From NORP309 sp964352735 (GTDB lineage: Bacteria > Pseudomonadota > Gammaproteobacteria > Xanthomonadales > Marinicellaceae): 64,000 nucleotides of DNA. A program made the translations under genes and the position numbers. Every line of letters begins with the position of its first letter. Position 1 is the first letter of the stretch. The DNA is taken from assembly GCA_964352735.1 (NCBI GenBank), contig CAYGTC010000001.1, positions 124,001 to 188,000 of the forward strand, given 5' to 3'. This document shows positions 17,246 through 25,855 of this stretch, piece by piece. The notes below the pieces were generated by a model, which was given only the letters and a program-made list of their open reading frames with translations, made no database searches and was not told the DNA's origin.

Positions 17246-17752
17246 ATGAACAAAGACAGTCAGATAGTAGTTGGAAAAGTATCTGGCTGTTTTGGTGTTA
17301 AAGGGTGGTTAAAAATATTTTCTTATTGTGATCCAAGAGAGAATATTACCACTTATAAAAGCTGGAATGTTGGCGACAAAACTTTTGAAGGTGTTGAATC
17401 AAAAAAACATGGCAAATTAATTGTTGCCAAACTCAAAGGCATTGATGACAAAGATACAGCTCAAACACTCATTGGTAGTATCATCAGAATTGAGAAAGAT
17501 CAACTCTCTCAATTAGATCCTGATGAATATTATTGGCATGACCTCATTGGATTAGAAGTCAACAATACAAAAGGCATTAAATTTGGTAAAGTTACCAGCA
17601 TTTTGGAAACCGGCACTCACGATGTCATAGTGATTGCAGGTGACCGAGAAAGATTAGTGCCTTATATTACGGATCAATCAAATAACAAAACCATTATTGA
17701 TGTCGATTTAACCACAAAGACCATAACTGTGGACTGGCATGAGGATGACTGA
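17246..17752 (+). CDS. rimM: ribosome maturation factor RimM
   Basis: 168 residues. RimM binds S19 and assists 30S head assembly. The N-terminal barrel has VVGKVSGCFGVKGWLKIFSY, the conserved G-x-x-G-V-x-G-x-x-x-V-like pattern, and the C-terminal PRC-like barrel has YYWHDLIGLEVNN and VPYITD. It starts eight bases after rpsP and its stop overlaps the trmD ATG (TGATG at 17750-17754), indicating coupled translation. Confidence 0.95.
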   Translation: MNKDSQIVVGKVSGCFGVKGWLKIFSYCDPRENITTYKSWNVGDKTFEGVESKKHGKLIVAKLKGIDDKDTAQTLIGSIIRIEKDQLSQLDPDEYYWHDLIGLEVNNTKGIKFGKVTSILETGTHDVIVIAGDRERLVPYITDQSNNKTIIDVDLTTKTITVDWHEDD

Positions 17753-18465
17753 TGAAAGCAAACATATGCTTCACTGTTATCACCATTTTTCCAGAAATGG
17801 TCAAACAATCGCTGTCTTATGGAGTTATTGGCAAAGCCATTGATTTGGGACTGATTTGTGTAGAAACAATCAATCCAAGAGATTTTTGTCAAGATAAGCA
17901 CCACAGAGTTGATGACAGGCCCTTTGGTGGCGGTGCTGGAATGGTCATGATGTATGACCCACTGGCTAAAGCTGTTGATTATATTAAACAACAGCATCAA
18001 GATTTTAGGTTAAGTTTTTTAAGCCCTCATGGCAAAACACTTGATCAAAAAATGGTTAATGATTTAGCCCAACAACAACATGTGGTTTTGTTATGTGGGC
18101 GTTATGAAGGCATTGATCAAAGATTTATAGATAAATACGTTGATGAAGAGATATCCATTGGAGATTTCGTTATCAGCGGTGGAGAATTGGCTGCAGCCGT
18201 CATTATTGATGCAGTAGCCAGGCAAACCCCGAGCGTTTTAGGCGACGAAGATTCGGCTAAAAGTGATTCGTTCATGAATGCATCACAACAGCAGGTTTTA
18301 CTGGGCCCTCCACAATACACAAGATCAGACGAGTTGAAACAACAAGGTGTACCACCTGTACTGTTATCTGGTGATCATGCAAAAATTGCTCAATGGCGAG
18401 CACAACAGGCATTGAACCTAACTCACATAAAACGTCCTGATCTTATAAAGAAACACAATGGATAA
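17752..18465 (+). CDS. trmD: tRNA (guanine37-N1)-methyltransferase
   Basis: 237 residues of the SPOUT class. It methylates G37 of tRNAs with G36, preventing frameshifts. Diagnostic parts are the N-terminal VITIFPEMV, DDRPFGGGAGMVM, the knot motifs LLCGRYEGIDQR and EISIGDFVISGGELAA, and the C-terminal TRSDELKQQGVPPVLLSGDHAKI. Overlaps rimM by one base. The gap to rplS (164 bases) holds a small hairpin. Confidence 0.97.
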   Translation: MKANICFTVITIFPEMVKQSLSYGVIGKAIDLGLICVETINPRDFCQDKHHRVDDRPFGGGAGMVMMYDPLAKAVDYIKQQHQDFRLSFLSPHGKTLDQKMVNDLAQQQHVVLLCGRYEGIDQRFIDKYVDEEISIGDFVISGGELAAAVIIDAVARQTPSVLGDEDSAKSDSFMNASQQQVLLGPPQYTRSDELKQQGVPPVLLSGDHAKIAQWRAQQALNLTHIKRPDLIKKHNG

Positions 18466-18487
18466 TATCCATACAATTTTAATGTTA

Positions 18488-18511
18488 TTCACATGAATTT
18501 ATTCATGTGAA
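18488..18511 (+). other. 11-bp inverted repeat between trmD and rplS
   Basis: TTCACATGAAT and ATTCATGTGAA (18488-18498, 18501-18511) are exact complements around TT; a real RNA loop would open a few of the inner pairs. It is followed by AAATATAC, not a T-tract, so it could be a weak attenuator, processing site or operator rather than a terminator. Confidence 0.45.
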
Positions 18512-18629
18512 AATATACAAACGGCAGAACCTCTGATTAATCGCTCAACAATGATTGAGTTAGTAGAATGTATGTTCTGGATTGTTAACCTTGCAAAATG
18601 TAAAACAGCAAGAAACTAGGAAAATCGCA

Positions 18630-19001
18630 ATGAGTGATATAATTAAACAACTAGAAGCAGAACAAATGGGCAAAGATATCCCTGCGTTCAACCCAGGAGA
18701 CACCGTTGTTGTTGGTGTCAAAGTAAAAGAAGGCAAAAGAGAGCGTGTCCAGGCATTTGAAGGCGTTGTCATTGCCAAGAAAAATCGTGGTTTAAACTCA
18801 GCTTTTACTGTTCGTAAAATTTCTTATGGCGAAGGTGTTGAACGTGTATTTCAAACCTACAGCCCAATGATTGACAACATCGTCGTAAAAAGATCTGGAG
18901 ATGTCAGACGCGCTAAATTGTATTATTTACGTGGTCTAGAAGGGCGTGCTGCAAGAATCAAAGAAAAATTAGTCATCAAAAAATCTAATAAAGGAGCATA
19001 A
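18630..19001 (+). CDS. rplS: 50S ribosomal protein L19
   Basis: 123 residues. AFNPGDTVVVGVKVKEGKRERVQAFEG region and SYGEGVERVFQTYSP are L19 hallmarks, as is the basic RAKLYYLRGLEGRAARIKE tail. ATG 18630 follows AGGAAA; the open frame starting 16 codons earlier at 18582 has no supporting homology. It is followed after two bases by rpmB. Confidence 0.97.
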   Translation: MSDIIKQLEAEQMGKDIPAFNPGDTVVVGVKVKEGKRERVQAFEGVVIAKKNRGLNSAFTVRKISYGEGVERVFQTYSPMIDNIVVKRSGDVRRAKLYYLRGLEGRAARIKEKLVIKKSNKGA

Positions 19002-19003
19002 TC

Positions 19004-19240
19004 ATGGCAAGAGTCTGTCAAGTCACTGGAAAAAGACCTGTTACAGGTAACAATGTTCCACACTCATTAAAAAGAACCAAACGCCGCTTCTTACCTAACT
19101 TGCATAATCACAAGTTTTGGGTTGAAAGTGAAAACCGTTGGGTAAAATTGCGCCTTTCATCTAAAGGTATGCGTATTATTGACAAAAAAGGCATTGATGC
19201 AGTTCTTGCTGATTTGCGTAAAAAAGGGTTAAAGGTGTAA
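19004..19240 (+). CDS. rpmB: 50S ribosomal protein L28
   Basis: 78 residues starting ARVCQVTGKRPVTGNNVPHS with RRFLPNLHNHKFWVES, the standard L28 sequence. Ribosome site AAGGAG just upstream within the two-base gap from rplS. It is paired with rpmG as in most bacteria, but here the pair follows rplS. Confidence 0.97.
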   Translation: MARVCQVTGKRPVTGNNVPHSLKRTKRRFLPNLHNHKFWVESENRWVKLRLSSKGMRIIDKKGIDAVLADLRKKGLKV

Positions 19241-19243
19241 GTC

Positions 19244-19429
19244 ATGCGTGAAAAAATAAAATTAGTTTCTACAGCCACACATGTTGGTGGAAAAAAAGAT
19301 GGCCAAAAAACTGGTCACTATTACACAACTACCAAAAACAAAAAAACCACTCCGGACAAACTTTCATTCATGAAATATGATCCAGTTGTGCGTAAACATG
19401 TACTATACAAAGAATACAAAATTAAATAA
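19244..19429 (+). CDS. rpmG: 50S ribosomal protein L33, slightly enlarged
   Basis: 61 residues. REKIKLVSTA at the N-terminus and HYYTTTKNKKTTP ... KYDPVVRKHVLYKEYKIK at the C-terminus are L33. Between them sits THVGGKKDGQKTG, about ten residues longer than the short turn in E. coli L33 (55 residues). The insertion is lysine/glycine-rich and in frame. Last gene before a good terminator. Confidence 0.94.
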   Translation: MREKIKLVSTATHVGGKKDGQKTGHYYTTTKNKKTTPDKLSFMKYDPVVRKHVLYKEYKIK

Positions 19430-19451
19430 TTTTTATTCTTTGATACATGAT

Positions 19452-19481
19452 AAAAAAGCCCGCTTAAACGCGGGTTTTTTT
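19452..19481 (+). terminator. intrinsic terminator after rpmG
   Basis: AAAAAAGCCCGC (19452-19463), loop TTAAAC, then GCGGGTTTTTTT: a 6-bp GC-rich stem (with a G-T closing pair) followed by seven Ts, and A/T tails that can extend the stem. Confidence 0.9.
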
Positions 19482-19552
19482 ATGCCAAAGTAAAATAATC
19501 GTCGTTTTTAGTACTGTTTTTTACTTAATCAGCCTTTTTTTATGTTTTTTTC

Positions 19553-19584
19553 TTGACACAAAATTTTCACTGAGAGATTATACT
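19553..19584 (+). promoter_or_regulatory. ilv operon promoter
   Basis: A perfect -35 hexamer TTGACA at 19553-19558. Two -10 candidates follow: GATTAT (19576-19581, 17-base spacing) and TATACT (19579-19584, 20-base spacing). Start of transcription would be about 19590, some 40 bases before the leader peptide. Confidence 0.65.
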
Positions 19585-19628
19585 CGCAAGTTTACGAAAA
19601 ATTTAACAACAAAGAAATTAATTAAATC

Positions 19629-19688
19629 ATGAATTCAATCCAAATTATTGTCGTCGTCGTCCTTATTATTCTCCTACCTATGTGGTGA
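19629..19688 (+). CDS. ilvL: ilv operon leader peptide (attenuation)
   Basis: A 19-codon ORF encoding MNSIQIIVVVVLIILLPMW. Twelve of 19 residues are branched-chain: five Ile, four consecutive Val (all GTC) and three Leu. This is the classic make-up of an ilv leader, where ribosome stalling on scarce Ile-, Val- or Leu-tRNA decides whether the downstream terminator forms. It lies 22 bases ahead of the terminator hairpin and 99 bases ahead of ilvE. Too short for standard gene callers. Confidence 0.9.
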   Translation: MNSIQIIVVVVLIILLPMW

Positions 19689-19751
19689 GAACGGCGCACA
19701 ATTGGATTCCAAAAAAAGCCCTTCTCATTACAAGAGAAGGGCTTTTTTTTT
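19685..19751 (+). promoter_or_regulatory. ilv attenuator: antiterminator and rho-independent terminator
   Basis: Terminator: AGCCCTTCTC (19717-19726), loop ATTACAA, GAGAAGGGCT (19734-19743), then an eight-plus T run. Antiterminator: GTGAGAACGGC (19685-19695), beginning at the leader peptide's last codons, can pair with GCCCTTCTCAT (19718-19728) at 10 of 11 positions, which would destroy the terminator stem. A ribosome that completes the leader would cover the first strand and let the terminator form; stalling over the Val/Ile/Leu codons frees it. The pairings were read by eye. Confidence 0.88.
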
Positions 19752-19787
19752 ACCTCAACAAAAACGATAACAAAAAGAGCAGAAAAT

Positions 19788-20660
19788 ATGTATTACGATA
19801 ACAACACAAAAATATTCTTAAACGGTCAATGGTTAAAAGCAAAAGATGCCACCACTGGACTCTACCAACAATCCTTCCATTATGGAAACGGCGTTTTTGA
19901 AGGAATGAGATCTTACAAAACACCAAATGGTGCTAAAGTATTGAAAATAAAAGAACATTTTGAAAGGCTGTTGTATTCAGCAGAAAAAATGCATATCAAA
20001 TTAAACTATTCAGTTGATCAACTGATTGCCATTTGTCATGAACTTTTGGAAAAAAACGATTTACAAGATGCTTACATCAGACCCTTGGTTTATACAGATG
20101 AAAACATGGGCTTACAACCTGAAAGCAATGCAAATTTATTCATGTGTGCTTGGAACTGGGGCCAATATTATAACGCACCTACAAAGGTAATGACATCACC
20201 ATTCAGACGCCCTGATCCATTATCCTGTCATGTTGATGCAAAAGTTACAGGCCACTATACCAACTCCTTAATAGCAAAAAAAGATGCCAATCAAAAAGGC
20301 TATGATGAAGCATTATTATTAGATAACAATGGATTTATTGCTGAAGCCACTGGAGCCAATTTCTTTTTCCAAAAAGATGGAAAACTGTTCACCTGCCCCA
20401 AAGGCAATATTCTCCCTGGTATTACACGATCGGTGGTGATCAATTTAGCCAAGGAAAAAGGCATACCCATTGAAGAAACACACTTCACCCCCGAAGATGT
20501 TCATGGTGCTGAAGGTGCATTTTTCACAGGCACTGCTGTTGAAATTCATGAGATTGCTTCACTCGATGATGTTGCATTTAAAAAACCTTGGGAAGAAACC
20601 ATCGGTCATGAACTACATCAAGCATTTCATCAATATGCACGCAGTCACGCTGAAGCCTGA
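19788..20660 (+). CDS. ilvE: branched-chain amino acid aminotransferase
   Basis: 290-residue class IV PLP aminotransferase catalysing the last step of Ile, Val and Leu synthesis. FLNGQWLKAKDA at the N-terminus, FHYGNGVFEGMRSY, the lysine region VTGHYTNSLIAKKDA (PLP Schiff-base Lys), EATGANFFF and the C-terminal FFTGTAVEIHEI are IlvE/D-amino acid transferase motifs; the length and operon position choose IlvE. First structural gene after the attenuator; ribosome site AAAGAG upstream. Confidence 0.94.
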   Translation: MYYDNNTKIFLNGQWLKAKDATTGLYQQSFHYGNGVFEGMRSYKTPNGAKVLKIKEHFERLLYSAEKMHIKLNYSVDQLIAICHELLEKNDLQDAYIRPLVYTDENMGLQPESNANLFMCAWNWGQYYNAPTKVMTSPFRRPDPLSCHVDAKVTGHYTNSLIAKKDANQKGYDEALLLDNNGFIAEATGANFFFQKDGKLFTCPKGNILPGITRSVVINLAKEKGIPIEETHFTPEDVHGAEGAFFTGTAVEIHEIASLDDVAFKKPWEETIGHELHQAFHQYARSHAEA

Positions 20661-20680
20661 ATATAAGAGTTTAATGAAAA

Positions 20681-22363
20681 ATGAAAACCTCAATAAAAAA
20701 CAAATATTCACAAGTGATCACTCAGGACCCTACCCTACCTGCGGCAAAAGCAATGTTACATGCCATTGGACTGACAACACAAGATCAAAAAAAACCTTTT
20801 GTTGGCATTGCCAGTACAGGATATGACGGCAACCCGTGTAATATGCATCTCAATGACTTGGCACAAAAAATCAAAAAGTCCGTTAATCAACAGCCACTTA
20901 ACGGATTGATTTTTAATACCGTTGGCATATCCGATGGTATAACCATGGGAACTGATGGCATGCACTGCTCATTGCCTTCACGTGACATCATTGCCGACTC
21001 AATTGAGCTGGTCATGCAAGGCATGAGCTATGATGCCAATATTTCAGTTGTCGGTTGTGACAAAAATATGCCAGGAGCGTTGATGGCAATATTGCGTTTA
21101 AATCGCCCCTCAATTATGGTTTATGGAGGTACCATTGCAGCAGGTTGCCATAAAGGAAAAAAATTAGATGTGGTATCAGCATTTGAAGCCTGGGGTCAGA
21201 AAGTCTCCAATCAAATTTCAGAAGAAGACTATCAAAAAATCATACAAAAAGCCTGTCCCTCTGCAGGCGCTTGTGGAGGCATGTATACAGCAAATACTAT
21301 GGCCTCAGCCATAGAAGCGATGGGCATGTGTTTGCCACATAACGCCTCTAACCCAGCGATCAGCACAGATAAAATAGATGAATGTGATCAATTAGGTCAA
21401 GCGATCCATCACTTAATCGAATTAGACCTTAAACCCAGAGACATTGTCACCAAAAAAGCATTAGAAAATGCTTTTAGACTGATCATTGTCTTGGGCGGAT
21501 CGACCAATGCCGTATTACATTTTATGGCGATTGCTCATGCAGCACAACTAGATTTTAGCCTGTCAGATATTCAGCGTATCAGTGAAGAAACACCATTATT
21601 GGCCGATTTAAAACCCAGTGGCCAATACCTCATGGAAGACCTTCACCACATCGGCGGCATTCCAACCGTATTAAAATACATGTTAGATAACAATATGTTA
21701 CATGGAGATTGCCTGACTGTTACTGGTAAGACATTGGCTCAAAATTTAGCCAATGTACCAACATTTCCAGCGCATCAAGATATCATTCACCTTCTCGATC
21801 AACCACTGAAAGAAAGTGGGCACATCAACATTCTACATGGCAACTTGGCAGATGAAGGTTCTGTAGCAAAAATTACTGGTAAAGAAGGCGAGTATTTTTG
21901 TGGGCCAGCTCGTGTTTTCGATTCAGAAAAATCACTGAATGCCGGAATAAAAGATGGGCATGTGCAAAAAGGCGATGTTGTGGTGATTCGCTACCAAGGG
22001 CCCAAAGGAGGTCCGGGTATGCCAGAAATGCTTAAACCAACTGCGGCAATTATTGGTGCTGGATTGAGCCAACATGTGGCTTTAATCACAGATGGCCGAT
22101 TCTCAGGAGGTACCCATGGGTTTGTAGTGGGACACATCTCACCAGAAGCACAAGTCGGCGGCACCATCGCTTTGGTTAAAGATGGTGATGAAATCAGCAT
22201 TGATGCAAAAAACAATACCATCACACTGAATGTTGACCAACAAGAACTGCAACAGAGAAAAATGTCTTGGACAGCACCTCAAACCACATACCACAGTGGG
22301 GTCTTATATAAATATATCAAACTGGTTAACTCTGCTTCTCAGGGGTGCTTGACTGATGCTTAA
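20681..22363 (+). CDS. ilvD: dihydroxy-acid dehydratase
   Basis: 560 residues. Fe-S enzyme converting dihydroxy-acids to 2-keto acids for Ile and Val. The family motifs CDKNMPGALMA and GACGGMYTANTMASAIEAMG carry the cluster cysteines, with NPCNMHLNDLA near the N-terminus, and GPKGGPGMPEML and TDGRFSGGTHGFVVGHISPEA at the C-terminus. Begins 20 bases after ilvE; its stop overlaps the ilvB start region. Confidence 0.96.
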   Translation: MKTSIKNKYSQVITQDPTLPAAKAMLHAIGLTTQDQKKPFVGIASTGYDGNPCNMHLNDLAQKIKKSVNQQPLNGLIFNTVGISDGITMGTDGMHCSLPSRDIIADSIELVMQGMSYDANISVVGCDKNMPGALMAILRLNRPSIMVYGGTIAAGCHKGKKLDVVSAFEAWGQKVSNQISEEDYQKIIQKACPSAGACGGMYTANTMASAIEAMGMCLPHNASNPAISTDKIDECDQLGQAIHHLIELDLKPRDIVTKKALENAFRLIIVLGGSTNAVLHFMAIAHAAQLDFSLSDIQRISEETPLLADLKPSGQYLMEDLHHIGGIPTVLKYMLDNNMLHGDCLTVTGKTLAQNLANVPTFPAHQDIIHLLDQPLKESGHINILHGNLADEGSVAKITGKEGEYFCGPARVFDSEKSLNAGIKDGHVQKGDVVVIRYQGPKGGPGMPEMLKPTAAIIGAGLSQHVALITDGRFSGGTHGFVVGHISPEAQVGGTIALVKDGDEISIDAKNNTITLNVDQQELQQRKMSWTAPQTTYHSGVLYKYIKLVNSASQGCLTDA

Positions 22364-24119
22364 TAACCCTCAAAAAATACTGACTATGACAGAAAAACTC
22401 AGTCATATGTCGAATAAAACACAACAGAAAAGTGTAAAAATGACAGGCGCACAAGCCATCATCAAATCATTGATTGCTGAAAATGTCAAAGTCATATTTG
22501 GCTACCCAGGAGGCGCTATCATGCCCACATATGACGTACTGGATGATTATCAAGATGAGATCCGTCATATTTTAGTGCGCCATGAGCAAGGGGCATCACA
22601 TGCAGCGCAAGGTTACGCCAGAGCATCCGGATCTGTAGGGGTGTGTATAGCCACATCAGGGCCTGGTGCTACCAACCTCATCACAGGCATTGCCGATGCG
22701 CAAATTGACTCCACTCCATTGGTTTGTATCACCGGTCAAGTCCACAAAGCACTGTTAGGTACAGATGCTTTTCAAGAAACGGATATTATTGATATTTCTA
22801 TGCCGATTACCAAATGGAATTATAAAATAACAGAAGCACACGAAATCCCAAAAGTTCTGGCCAAAGCATTTTATCTTGCTCAATCAGGCAGGCCAGGACC
22901 GGTTTTGGTAGACATCACTAAAAATGCACAAGTTGAATACCTTGATTTTGTCTATAAACATTGTCAAACGGTCAATAGCTATGAGGCTGAACCCACTGCA
23001 ACACAACAATCCATAAATGAGGCCACAACATTAATCAATAACGCTCAAAAGCCTCTGGTGGTTTTTGGACAAGGTGTAATTCTAGGTAATGCTGAATATG
23101 AATTTGATGCCTTCTTGAAAAAAAGTGGCATTCCAGCTGCCGCCACCATCATGGGTATATCTGCCATTGGCAACGAACACCCCAATTATATAGGGATGTT
23201 AGGTATGCATGGCAATTATGCCCCAAACATCATGACCAATCAATGTGATGTTTTAATCGCCATTGGTATGAGGTTTGATGATCGTGTTACTGGCAACTTA
23301 GCTAATTATGCCCCTCAAGCAAAGATCATACATCTGGAAATTGATCCCAGTGAAGTGCACAAAAATGTCACTGCAGATGTCGCTGTAATAGGCAATGTCA
23401 AAAGCACATTACCACTCATAAGTAAACACATAACCCACAAAGGCTATTCACTGTGGTATCGACATTTTGATCAATTAAAACATCAAGAATATCAAACCGT
23501 TATAAAAAAAGACATATCACCAGATAGTGATGAACTCTCAATGCCAGAAGTCATCGCGGTACTCAATCAATTGACAAATGAAGAAGCCATCATTGTTACC
23601 GATGTAGGACAACATCAAATGGTTGCGTGTCGTTATGCACGATTTAAACACTCTCGTTCCCTCATCACTTCAGGAGGGCTGGGCACCATGGGTTATTGTT
23701 TACCAGCGGCAATGGGCGCCAAGCTGGCCCTACCCGAAAAAACCGTTGTTGGCATTGTCGGCGATGGCGGCGTACAAATGAATATTCAAGAACTGGGCAC
23801 CATCATGCAATCCAACATAGATGTCAAAATCGTTATCTTGAACAATGAATTTTTGGGAATGGTCAGACAATGGCAAGAATTGTATTTTGATAAAAAATAC
23901 GCCTCAACCCAAATGATTAATCCCAATTACCAAAAACTTGCTTCAGCCTATGGCATTTCATCAGAAAAAATCAGCCAAAGATCAGACTTGGTAGGAGCCA
24001 TAAAAACCATGCTTAATCATCAGGGCGCTTATATTTTAGAGGTCATGGTTTGCAAAGAAGGCAACGTATTTCCAATGATTTCGCCAGGTTCTGCTGTATC
24101 AGAAATAAGATTAAAATAA
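22356..24119 (+). CDS. ilvB: acetolactate synthase, large (catalytic) subunit
   Basis: 587 residues, ThDP-dependent condensation of pyruvate with pyruvate or 2-ketobutyrate. VIFGYPGGAIMPTYD with the following VRHEQGASHAAQGYARASG (catalytic Glu region), TGQVHKALLGTDAFQETDI, and the C-terminal ThDP site GDGGVQMNIQELGT are diagnostic. The name ilvB/ilvG/ilvI cannot be resolved from sequence. ATG 22356 overlaps the ilvD stop and has AGGGG about 11 bases before it; in-frame ATGs at 22386, 22407 and 22440 would trim an N-terminal extension not needed for the enzyme. Confidence 0.95.
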   Translation: MLNNPQKILTMTEKLSHMSNKTQQKSVKMTGAQAIIKSLIAENVKVIFGYPGGAIMPTYDVLDDYQDEIRHILVRHEQGASHAAQGYARASGSVGVCIATSGPGATNLITGIADAQIDSTPLVCITGQVHKALLGTDAFQETDIIDISMPITKWNYKITEAHEIPKVLAKAFYLAQSGRPGPVLVDITKNAQVEYLDFVYKHCQTVNSYEAEPTATQQSINEATTLINNAQKPLVVFGQGVILGNAEYEFDAFLKKSGIPAAATIMGISAIGNEHPNYIGMLGMHGNYAPNIMTNQCDVLIAIGMRFDDRVTGNLANYAPQAKIIHLEIDPSEVHKNVTADVAVIGNVKSTLPLISKHITHKGYSLWYRHFDQLKHQEYQTVIKKDISPDSDELSMPEVIAVLNQLTNEEAIIVTDVGQHQMVACRYARFKHSRSLITSGGLGTMGYCLPAAMGAKLALPEKTVVGIVGDGGVQMNIQELGTIMQSNIDVKIVILNNEFLGMVRQWQELYFDKKYASTQMINPNYQKLASAYGISSEKISQRSDLVGAIKTMLNHQGAYILEVMVCKEGNVFPMISPGSAVSEIRLK

Positions 24120-24132
24120 GGAAGAGTAATTA

Positions 24133-24666
24133 ATGAATACACAAGACAGATTCACCTTAGCCCTTTATTCAAGAAACAGGGCTGGGATATTAAATAGAAT
24201 TACAGCAATATTCTCCAGAATCAAATTGAATATTGACAGTTTAAGCGTATGTGAAACTGAGCACAGTGGTATTTTCAGGTATTCTATCAGCGTCGAAACC
24301 AGTGAAAAGCTGATCAAAAGAATAACCGGTCAAATTGAGAAACAAATTGACGTGATCAAAGCAACTTATACCACTGATGATCATATTGTTCAACAAGAAG
24401 TGGCCCTTTATAAAATCCCTTCTGCGGTCATGCTTGACCAGATAAAAACTGAATTCATCATTCGAAATCATCATGCAAGAATTTTAACCATGCATCGTGA
24501 TTATACAGTGATTGAAAAAACGGGTCTACACCACGAGACCCAAGAACTTTTTAATGAATTAAAACCTTATGGCATTATAGAATTTGTTCGATCAGGTCCA
24601 ATAAGCATCAGCAAATCTGTGTCACTTAACAATAATCATTTATCAACAAAAAAAACAGAGGCATAA
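24133..24666 (+). CDS. ilvN: acetolactate synthase, small regulatory subunit (ACT domain)
   Basis: 177 residues. ALYSRNRAGILNRITAIFSRIKLNIDSL is the ACT domain that binds valine for feedback inhibition; a second regulatory half follows, giving IlvH-like length rather than the roughly 85 residues of IlvM. Good ribosome site AGGAAG precedes the ATG. Sits 13 bases after the large subunit gene and four before ilvC. The symbol ilvN versus ilvH is a matter of naming. Confidence 0.92.
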   Translation: MNTQDRFTLALYSRNRAGILNRITAIFSRIKLNIDSLSVCETEHSGIFRYSISVETSEKLIKRITGQIEKQIDVIKATYTTDDHIVQQEVALYKIPSAVMLDQIKTEFIIRNHHARILTMHRDYTVIEKTGLHHETQELFNELKPYGIIEFVRSGPISISKSVSLNNNHLSTKKTEA

Positions 24667-24670
24667 TAAC

Positions 24671-25717
24671 ATGACACAAATAAACTTTGGTGGCGTGATG
24701 GAAAAAGTCATCACTCGAGAAGAGTTTCCACTCAACAAAGCACAACAACAATTACAAAATAAAACCATTGCTGTTCTTGGTTATGGCGTTCAAGGACCTG
24801 GGCAAGCTTTAAACTTAAGAGACAATGGATTTAATGTTATTGTTGGACAGAGAAAGCAATCTGATTCATGGGAGAAAGCACTCAAAGATGGCTGGCAAGA
24901 AGGAAAGAATCTATTCCCCCTTGAAGAAGCAACTCAAAAGGCCGACATTGTCATGTACCTGTTGTCAGATGCAGGTCAAATAGCGGCTTGGGACAAAGTA
25001 AAAGCAAACCTCAATGAAGGAGACACTTTATACTTCTCTCACGGCTTTGGCGTTACATTTAATGATCAAACCTCAATAATACCACCTAAAAACGTAGATG
25101 TTGTCCTTGTTGCTCCCAAAGGTTCTGGCACATCACTAAGGTCTTTATTCTTAGAGGGCAAAGGACTGAACTCCAGTTATGCAATATTTCAAAACTTCAC
25201 AGGTACAGCCGATGCAACAGCCTTGGCTTTGGGCATCGGGATTGGGTCAGGATACCTATTTGAAACAGATTTCAAGCGAGAAGTTTATTCTGATTTAACC
25301 GGTGAAAGAGGCATATTAATGGGTGCCATCGCAGGCATGTTTGAGGCCCAATATAATGTACTGCGTAAACATGGACACTCTCCTTCTGAAGCATTTAATG
25401 AAACTGTTGAAGAATTAACGCAAAGTTTAATGCCTCTAGTTGCGCAAAACGGAATGGACTGGATGTATGCAAACACATCTACTACAGCACAACGCGGGGC
25501 ACTTGACTGGCGTAAGAAATTTAGAGATTTAAACACCCCCTTATTTGAAGAACTTTATGACAGTGTTGCCTCAGGAAAAGAAGCAAAAATTACCATTGCA
25601 GCCAATTCACAAGATGACTACCGTGAAAAACTCAATGAAGAACTTGCAGAAATCAGAGACTCTGAGATGTGGATGACAGGAAAAACGGTAAGAGGATTGA
25701 GACCTCAAAACTCTTAA
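24671..25717 (+). CDS. ilvC: ketol-acid reductoisomerase, short form
   Basis: 348 residues. Isomerises and reduces acetolactate/acetohydroxybutyrate. The NAD(P) loop GYGVQGPGQALNLRDNGFNV and the metal-binding acid segments (DLTGERGILMGAI and a later FNETVEELT) are present. E. coli IlvC is a 491-residue class II enzyme; this one is near class I size but starts QINFGGVMEKVITREEFPL, a prefix I associate with Bacteroidetes-type enzymes. Its TAA stop (25715-25717) is part of the TTAA target of a MITE-like repeat inserted directly after it. Confidence 0.93.
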   Translation: MTQINFGGVMEKVITREEFPLNKAQQQLQNKTIAVLGYGVQGPGQALNLRDNGFNVIVGQRKQSDSWEKALKDGWQEGKNLFPLEEATQKADIVMYLLSDAGQIAAWDKVKANLNEGDTLYFSHGFGVTFNDQTSIIPPKNVDVVLVAPKGSGTSLRSLFLEGKGLNSSYAIFQNFTGTADATALALGIGIGSGYLFETDFKREVYSDLTGERGILMGAIAGMFEAQYNVLRKHGHSPSEAFNETVEELTQSLMPLVAQNGMDWMYANTSTTAQRGALDWRKKFRDLNTPLFEELYDSVASGKEAKITIAANSQDDYREKLNEELAEIRDSEMWMTGKTVRGLRPQNS

Positions 25718-25855
25718 TCCAAATATTTTACACCTGAATGGATTTTAGAGATAAAACCATTCAAGTGTAAAATGTCATTTTCCCCAACATAACCTGAATC
25801 ATTATCACTTATCGATAAAATCCACTTTTTTTAACGAGTTGATGAAATATTCAGG
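25718..25855. repeat. MITE-like repeat, complete short copy (138 bp) with TTAA duplication
   Basis: Ends TCCAAATATTTTACAC (25718-25733) and TGATGAAATATTCAGG (25840-25855) match the family termini. Exactly duplicated TTAA flanks it (25714-25717 and 25856-25859). Inside, TTTTACACCTGAATGG (25726-25741) pairs with CCATTCAAGTGTAAAA (25757-25772) as 16 pairs with one G-U, a strong hairpin in ilvC-ilvA read-through RNA. It separates ilvC from ilvA and may reduce or terminate transcription into ilvA. Confidence 0.88.
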
